Source of the DNA: Lachnospiraceae bacterium | GTDB taxonomy: Bacteria > Bacillota_A > Clostridia > Lachnospirales > Lachnospiraceae | NCBI GenBank assembly: GCA_017542725.1 | Contig: JAFXWR010000251.1 | Span: forward strand, 1 to 10,678 | Reading direction: 5' to 3' | Length of the DNA: 10,678 nt | Shown here: positions 7,099 through 10,678 of the stretch, one piece after another | Numbering within the stretch: the first letter of the stretch is position 1 | Layout: each line of letters opens with the position of its first letter | Position numbers and translations under genes: made by a program | Notes under the pieces: generated by a model | Database searches by the model: none | What the model was told of the DNA's origin: nothing | The model's input: the letters and a program-made list of their open reading frames with translations, nothing else

Positions 7099-9415
7099 TT
7101 GTTTAAACAATGAGCAAAGGGAAGCTGTGCTTTATAATGAAGGTCCGTTACTTATAATTGCTGGAGCAGGCTCGGGAAAAACTAGAGCAATTACTTACAA
7201 GATTGCATATCTTGTAGAAAATGGTATTAACCCACAGAATATACTTGCAATTACATTTACCAATAAAGCGGCTTCTGAAATGAAGGAAAGAGTTGAGAAT
7301 CTGCTTGGTAATAATTCAAAAAAAGTTTTTATATCAACTTTTCATAAATTTTGCGGTAGAGTCTTAAGAGTATATATAGAGTCTATAGGTTATAATAGGA
7401 ACTTTTCAATATATGACTCTGATGATCAGAAAAGACTATTGACTAAGATAATAAAAGACTTAGGTTATGATGATAAAAAAGTAAAAGCAAGAGCTGCTGC
7501 CAACCATATTTCATATTGTAAGAATCACGATATAAGTTTGGATGATTATAAGAAATCGGCAAGAAGCGATATGGAGAGAATTTATGCAAGATGCTTTGAA
7601 GAATACGAGAGCAGAATGTTTAAAAATAATGCTATAGATTTTGACGATATGTTGCTTCTTACAGTAAGAGTTCTTAAGACAAATGATGCAGCAAGAGAAT
7701 TGCTATCTTCAAAATTTAAATATATATTAGTGGATGAGTACCAAGATACAAATCTTGTGCAGTTTGAGATAATTAAGTTACTCACAAGAGACAATAATAA
7801 TTTTCTCACTGTAGTTGGAGATGATGATCAAAGCATATATAAATTTAGAGGGGCAGACATAAGAAATATACTTGAGTTTGAACATGCTTTCAATAATGCC
7901 AAAGTTATAAAGCTCACTCAAAATTATAGATCCACAAATAATATATTATCAGTTGCAAATAGTGTCATTAAAAATAATAAGGGCAGAAAACAGAAAGAAC
8001 TATGGTCTGAAAATGGTGATGGATCAAAAATTATATTCACTGAATATGAAGATGATAGTAAAGAAAGCTATTCTGTAATTAATGACATAAAAAAGAAAGC
8101 TGATTACAAAAATACTGCAGTACTATATAGGACTAATGCACAGTCAAGAAAGTTTGAAGAAATGTGTGTTTCGCTTTCTATACCATATACACTGGTAGGC
8201 GGGATAAACTTCTACGAAAGAAAAGAAATAAAAGATGTTCTTGCTTATATGCATCTACTTGTAAATCCAAGTGACACAAATAGTTTATTTAGAGTGATAA
8301 ATGTACCGAAACGTGGAATTGGAGAAACCACTATAGCTAAAATTCTTGATTATGCTGGAAATAATAATTTAACACCATTTGAAGCAGTTTTTAATTTTGA
8401 AAAAATTGATTTAAGCTCTAAGATAAAAGACAAAATTAAAAGTTTTGTCGAATTGGTTTTAGAACTGAAAGGTGAAAATGAAATTGATGGTATCATAGAT
8501 AAATTATTAAAAAATTGTTATGAAGAATATTTGATGGATGAATATGGAGATGAAGAAGGCAAAGACAGGCTAGATAACATTACTGAATTGAAAAACAAGG
8601 CTATTACATTTAGAAATACCTATCCTGAAAATGCTGACAATGACATTCTAAAAGATTTAGCTAAAAATATGTCGGCTCATGTGATATTAGAGGATTTCTT
8701 ATATGAGATTGCACTTGTTTCGGATATCGATGAGTTAAATAATAATGATGATAAGTTGACACTTATGTCGCTTCATGCATCAAAGGGTCTTGAGTATAGC
8801 AATATATATTTGACGGGAATGAATGAAGGCATATTCCCTTCGTATCAATCTATAACGGCTGATGATAGTGACGCAGAGATAGAAGAAGAGAGAAGGTTAT
8901 GTTATGTTGGTATGACTAGAGCTAAAGAAAATCTTTATTTGTCAGCGGCTAGAAGAAGAATGCACAATGGTAAGTACAATGATTATCTTGTAAGTAGATT
9001 TGTAGATGAGATAGAAGATGGGCTTATAGTTAAAAATGTTTTGGCACCAAGTATGCATTTTGATGATGAGTATGTAGATAATGATTTTTGGAGTTACAAG
9101 AAAAGGAGCAATTTCGCAAAAAAGAGTTTTAATAACTATATTTCGGCAAATAATTATGATAATCCAAGCAGCAGCATAGGAGTATCAAAAATAGATTTAA
9201 AGAAAAGTATTGACTCATATAGGACTGGTAAAAATATTGTGAAAGCAACTTCGCTTGAATATAAGGTTGGAGATAAAGTGAGTCATATAAAATTTGGCGG
9301 TGGAATAGTTAAAAATATTGAAGATGTAGGAAGAGATTATGAAGTTACAGTAGATTTTGATGAAATTGGAACCAAAACACTATTTGCAGCATTTGCAAAA
9401 TTAGAAAAAATATAA
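7088..9415 (+). CDS. pcrA: ATP-dependent DNA helicase PcrA/UvrD family (SF1A)
   Basis: The 775-residue product is a 3'-to-5' superfamily 1 DNA helicase used in repair, rolling-circle replication and removal of proteins or RNA polymerase from DNA. All family motifs are present in order (numbered from ATG 7088): Q-motif LNNEQREAV (6-14), Walker A AGAGSGKT (25-32), Ia ITFTNKAASEMKER (55-68), II VDEYQDT (215-221), III VVGDDDQSIYKFRGAD (242-257), IV LTQNYRST (276-283), V LMSLHASKGLEYSNIYL (559-575) and VI EERRLCYVGMTRAKENLYL (600-618). After a variable linker, the final 50 residues (YKVGDKVSHIKFGGGIV to FAKLEKI) form the Tudor-like tail typical of PcrA, which in Bacillus contacts RNA polymerase. 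That tail and the length favour PcrA over Rep. The upstream GTG at 7082 would add only two residues and is too close to the AAAGGA site. The gene overlaps the lipoprotein gene by 11 bases. It shares the transcript with mutL, and MutL is known to stimulate UvrD in E. coli. Confidence 0.97.
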   Translation: MDLSCLNNEQREAVLYNEGPLLIIAGAGSGKTRAITYKIAYLVENGINPQNILAITFTNKAASEMKERVENLLGNNSKKVFISTFHKFCGRVLRVYIESIGYNRNFSIYDSDDQKRLLTKIIKDLGYDDKKVKARAAANHISYCKNHDISLDDYKKSARSDMERIYARCFEEYESRMFKNNAIDFDDMLLLTVRVLKTNDAARELLSSKFKYILVDEYQDTNLVQFEIIKLLTRDNNNFLTVVGDDDQSIYKFRGADIRNILEFEHAFNNAKVIKLTQNYRSTNNILSVANSVIKNNKGRKQKELWSENGDGSKIIFTEYEDDSKESYSVINDIKKKADYKNTAVLYRTNAQSRKFEEMCVSLSIPYTLVGGINFYERKEIKDVLAYMHLLVNPSDTNSLFRVINVPKRGIGETTIAKILDYAGNNNLTPFEAVFNFEKIDLSSKIKDKIKSFVELVLELKGENEIDGIIDKLLKNCYEEYLMDEYGDEEGKDRLDNITELKNKAITFRNTYPENADNDILKDLAKNMSAHVILEDFLYEIALVSDIDELNNNDDKLTLMSLHASKGLEYSNIYLTGMNEGIFPSYQSITADDSDAEIEEERRLCYVGMTRAKENLYLSAARRRMHNGKYNDYLVSRFVDEIEDGLIVKNVLAPSMHFDDEYVDNDFWSYKKRSNFAKKSFNNYISANNYDNPSSSIGVSKIDLKKSIDSYRTGKNIVKATSLEYKVGDKVSHIKFGGGIVKNIEDVGRDYEVTVDFDEIGTKTLFAAFAKLEKI

Positions 9416-9423
9416 AATTATTT

Positions 9424-9429
9424 GGAGGA
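9424..9429 (+). promoter_or_regulatory. Ribosome binding site of the oadA/pycB-type gene
   Basis: GGAGGA sits four bases before the ATG at 9434. A TTG at 9422 in the same frame overlaps this site and would add four non-conserved residues, so the true start is 9434, giving the family-like MSKVKIVDTTLRD. The site shows the gene is set up for strong initiation despite the downstream frame disruption. Confidence 0.8.
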
Positions 9430-9433
9430 ATTT

Positions 9434-10009
9434 ATGTCAAAAGTAAAAATTGTTGATACAACATTGAGAGATGCACATCAGAGTTTAATAGCTACAAGGA
9501 TGCCTTATGAGGTAATGGAACCGGTGCTTGACGATATGGATAAGGTGGGTTTTCATTCTGTGGAGTGTTGGGGAGGAGCTACTTTTGACGCCTGCCTTAG
9601 ATTCCTAAAGGAAGATCCATGGGAGAGACTTAGAAACTTTAAAAAGCATTTTAAGAATACAAAACTACAAATGCTTTTTAGAGGACAAAATATCTTAGGC
9701 TATAATCACTATGCTGATGATACGGTAGAATATTTTGTAAAAAAATCTATTGAAAATGGTATAGATATTATAAGAGTATTTGATTGCTTAAATGATATCA
9801 GAAATCTAAAAACTTGTATTGATGCTACTAAAAAAGAAGGCGGACATTTGCAAGTTGCATTTTCTTATACATTGGGTGATGCATATACACTTGAGTACTG
9901 GGCAAAGCTGGCAAAAGATTTAGAAAATATGGGAGCTGACTCAATTTGCATATGGATATGGCTGGACTTTTGCTACCATATGCTGCTGAAGAATTGGTTA
10001 AGACTTTAA
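9434..10009 (+). CDS. oadA: Oxaloacetate decarboxylase alpha / pyruvate carboxylase subunit B, N-terminal part up to a frameshift
   Basis: This frame encodes 191 residues, of which the first 173 match the DRE-TIM carboxyltransferase domain that moves carboxyl groups between biotin and pyruvate/oxaloacetate. Visible motifs are IVDTTLRDAHQSL (6-18, with metal-binding Asp13), VECWGGATFDACLRFL (43-58), FRGQNILGYNHYADD (82-96) and RVFDCLND (114-121). The RGQN-LGY-HYADD version is the OadA/PycB form; single-chain pyruvate carboxylase has RGAN-VGY-YPDN. After Ile173 the expected Lys-Asp-Met-Ala-Gly does not follow; instead 18 unrelated residues lead to TAA at 10007-10009. The continuation is found in the -1 frame from 9952. 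If read literally this product lacks the rest of the barrel, including the metal-binding His-x-His, and would be inactive. Its function could be a decarboxylase sodium pump, anaplerotic carboxylase or transcarboxylase subunit; the biotin-carrier partner is not visible. Confidence 0.85.
   Translation: MSKVKIVDTTLRDAHQSLIATRMPYEVMEPVLDDMDKVGFHSVECWGGATFDACLRFLKEDPWERLRNFKKHFKNTKLQMLFRGQNILGYNHYADDTVEYFVKKSIENGIDIIRVFDCLNDIRNLKTCIDATKKEGGHLQVAFSYTLGDAYTLEYWAKLAKDLENMGADSICIWIWLDFCYHMLLKNWLRL
9950..9961 (+). repeat. Perfect tandem hexamer ATATGG x2 at the frameshift point
   Basis: ATATGG occurs twice back to back (9950-9955 and 9956-9961). The homology switches here from the frame beginning at 9434 to the frame one base back. 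Family members have Ile-Lys-Asp-Met-Ala-Gly, for example ATA AAG GAT ATG GCT GGA, whereas this window has ATA TGG AT ATG GCT GGA. One base is lost and one is changed, and both differences turn ATAAAGG into a copy of the adjacent ATATGG. That is the pattern expected of strand misalignment using the neighbouring hexamer as template, or of a consensus error. The replaced codon is the carbamylated, metal-binding lysine of the family. Confidence 0.7.
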
Positions 10010-10678
10010 AGAAGTCAACTAAACTTCCTATTGAGTTACATACACACTACACATCTGGCATGGCGTCAATGACTTTACTTAAATCAGTAGAAGCTGGATG
10101 TGACATAATAGATACAGCTCTTTCTCCATTTGCTCTTGGAACTTCTCAACCTGCAACAGATGTTATGGTTAAGGCATTTGAAGGAACACAGTATGATACA
10201 GGACTTGATATAAATAAACTTATAGATTTGGCTAAGTATTTTAGTAAATATAGAGATGAGTGCCTAAAGAATGGACTACTTAGTCCAAAAGTTCTCGGTG
10301 TAAATGTAAATACATTGAAGTATCAAGTGCCAGGTGGTATGTTGTCTAACCTTATTTCACAACTTACTGAAGCAGGAAAACTTGACAAACTTGATGAAGT
10401 GCTTGAAGAGATACCAAAGGTTCGTGAAGATTTTGGACAACCACCGCTAGTTACACCTTCTTCACAGATAGTTGGTACGCAGGCAGTATTAAATGTTTTA
10501 GCCGGTGAAAGATATAAGATGGTGCCAAAGGAGTCTAAAAAGTTAGTTCATGGTGAATTTGGTCAAACTATAAAACCAATGAATCCAGAAGTTGTAAAAA
10601 AGATTTTAGGTGATGAACCACAAATAAAGGGAAGACCAGCAGACAATATTAAGCCACAACTTAAAGACTTTGAAAAAG
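9952..10678 (+). CDS. oadA: Oxaloacetate decarboxylase alpha / pyruvate carboxylase subunit B, C-terminal continuation after frameshift (partial, runs off window)
   Basis: The -1 frame relative to the N-terminal part is open for 242 codons to the window edge and continues the same protein. It begins (M)DMAGLLLPYAAEELV and then shows the metal-binding ELHTHYTSGMA (His codons at 10039 and 10045), DTALSPFALGTSQPATD, and the conserved region PGGMLSNL onward into QPPLVTPSSQIVGTQAV. The last visible residues (GRPADNIKPQL) are typical of the segment before the linker to a biotinyl domain or the C-terminus; no biotin motif is reached. Upstream this frame is closed by TGA at 9937-9939, so it has no start of its own except ATG 9952 or 9958. 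Neither has a well-spaced binding site (GGGAG at 9931 is 16 bases from 9952), so this is not an independent gene. Restoring one base at 9950-9955 would join both parts into about 416 residues within the window. Confidence 0.85.
   Translation, partial: MDMAGLLLPYAAEELVKTLKKSTKLPIELHTHYTSGMASMTLLKSVEAGCDIIDTALSPFALGTSQPATDVMVKAFEGTQYDTGLDINKLIDLAKYFSKYRDECLKNGLLSPKVLGVNVNTLKYQVPGGMLSNLISQLTEAGKLDKLDEVLEEIPKVREDFGQPPLVTPSSQIVGTQAVLNVLAGERYKMVPKESKKLVHGEFGQTIKPMNPEVVKKILGDEPQIKGRPADNIKPQLKDFEK

Noticed and set aside
9384..9416. Possible promoter for the oadA/pycB gene: TTGCAG (9384) or TTGCAA (9393) with TATAAA (9411)
   Set aside because: The spacers are 21 and 12 bases, both outside the usual 16-18, and the start point would fall on the ribosome binding site. 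It is more likely chance in the AT-rich end of pcrA.
9422..9433. TTG start at 9422 for the oadA/pycB gene
   Set aside because: It overlaps the GGAGGA binding site and adds four residues not expected in the family; ATG 9434 is correctly spaced and gives the conserved N-terminus.
9940..9965. Programmed -1 ribosomal frameshifting in oadA/pycB
   Set aside because: No slippery heptamer is present at the point where homology changes frame, and the rejoined product would have Met instead of the essential lysine. A mutation or sequence error is simpler.
9952..10678. The 3' part of oadA/pycB as a separately translated subunit
   Set aside because: The split falls in the middle of a TIM-barrel metal site, and the available ATGs lack a well-spaced binding site. 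It is a broken continuation, not a natural subunit boundary.
1..10678. Anti-phage defence island, mobile element, CRISPR array or structured RNA
   Set aside because: All sequence is accounted for by core genes with gaps of at most 18 bases. The UvrD/PcrA helicase has the full housekeeping PcrA layout including the Tudor-like tail, and MutL is a standard full-length form, so neither suggests a defence system.

Overview
The window looks like a piece of a chromosome from an AT-rich, low-GC bacterium, most likely a Clostridia-type member of the Bacillota. The support is A/T-ending codons, AGA-dominated arginine, GGAG-type ribosome binding sites, an endonuclease-type MutL with no MutH signature and a PcrA-type helicase. 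A spirochaete such as Brachyspira cannot be excluded. The genetic code is standard: no gene needs TGA as tryptophan, and every visible native stop is TAA or TAG. I see no phage, transposon, CRISPR, tRNA or rRNA sequence.

Layout: all genes are on the + strand and are packed almost end to end. In order they are the last 70 codons of valS (1-215), topA (217-2244), pyrG (2263-3915), gpsA (3918-4919), mutL (4921-6777), a small putative lipoprotein (6778-7098), pcrA (7088-9415) and a carboxyltransferase-domain gene of the oadA/pycB type (from 9434, running off the end). Spacers are 1, 18, 2, 1, 0, an 11-base overlap, and 18 bases. There is no gene-free stretch above 18 bases and no convincing internal promoter or terminator, so the block reads as one long housekeeping transcript that probably begins upstream of the window.

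Roles: TopA relaxes negative supercoils, MutL and PcrA act in DNA repair and replication upkeep, PyrG makes CTP, GpsA makes glycerol-3-phosphate for phospholipids, and ValRS charges tRNA-Val. These are core growth functions rather than one pathway. The one functional pairing is mutL with a UvrD/PcrA helicase, with no mutS in view.

The most notable local feature is a frame disruption in the oadA/pycB gene at 9950-9961. The reading frame moves by -1 exactly where the family has its carbamylated, metal-binding lysine (xICI-K-DMAG). The site is a perfect tandem repeat, ATATGG ATATGG, which suggests that a templated slippage event or a consensus error replaced the ancestral bases. The other item worth attention is the unrecognised acidic lipoprotein wedged between mutL and pcrA. 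I did not find a clearly novel multi-gene system here; most of the window is ordinary core genome.
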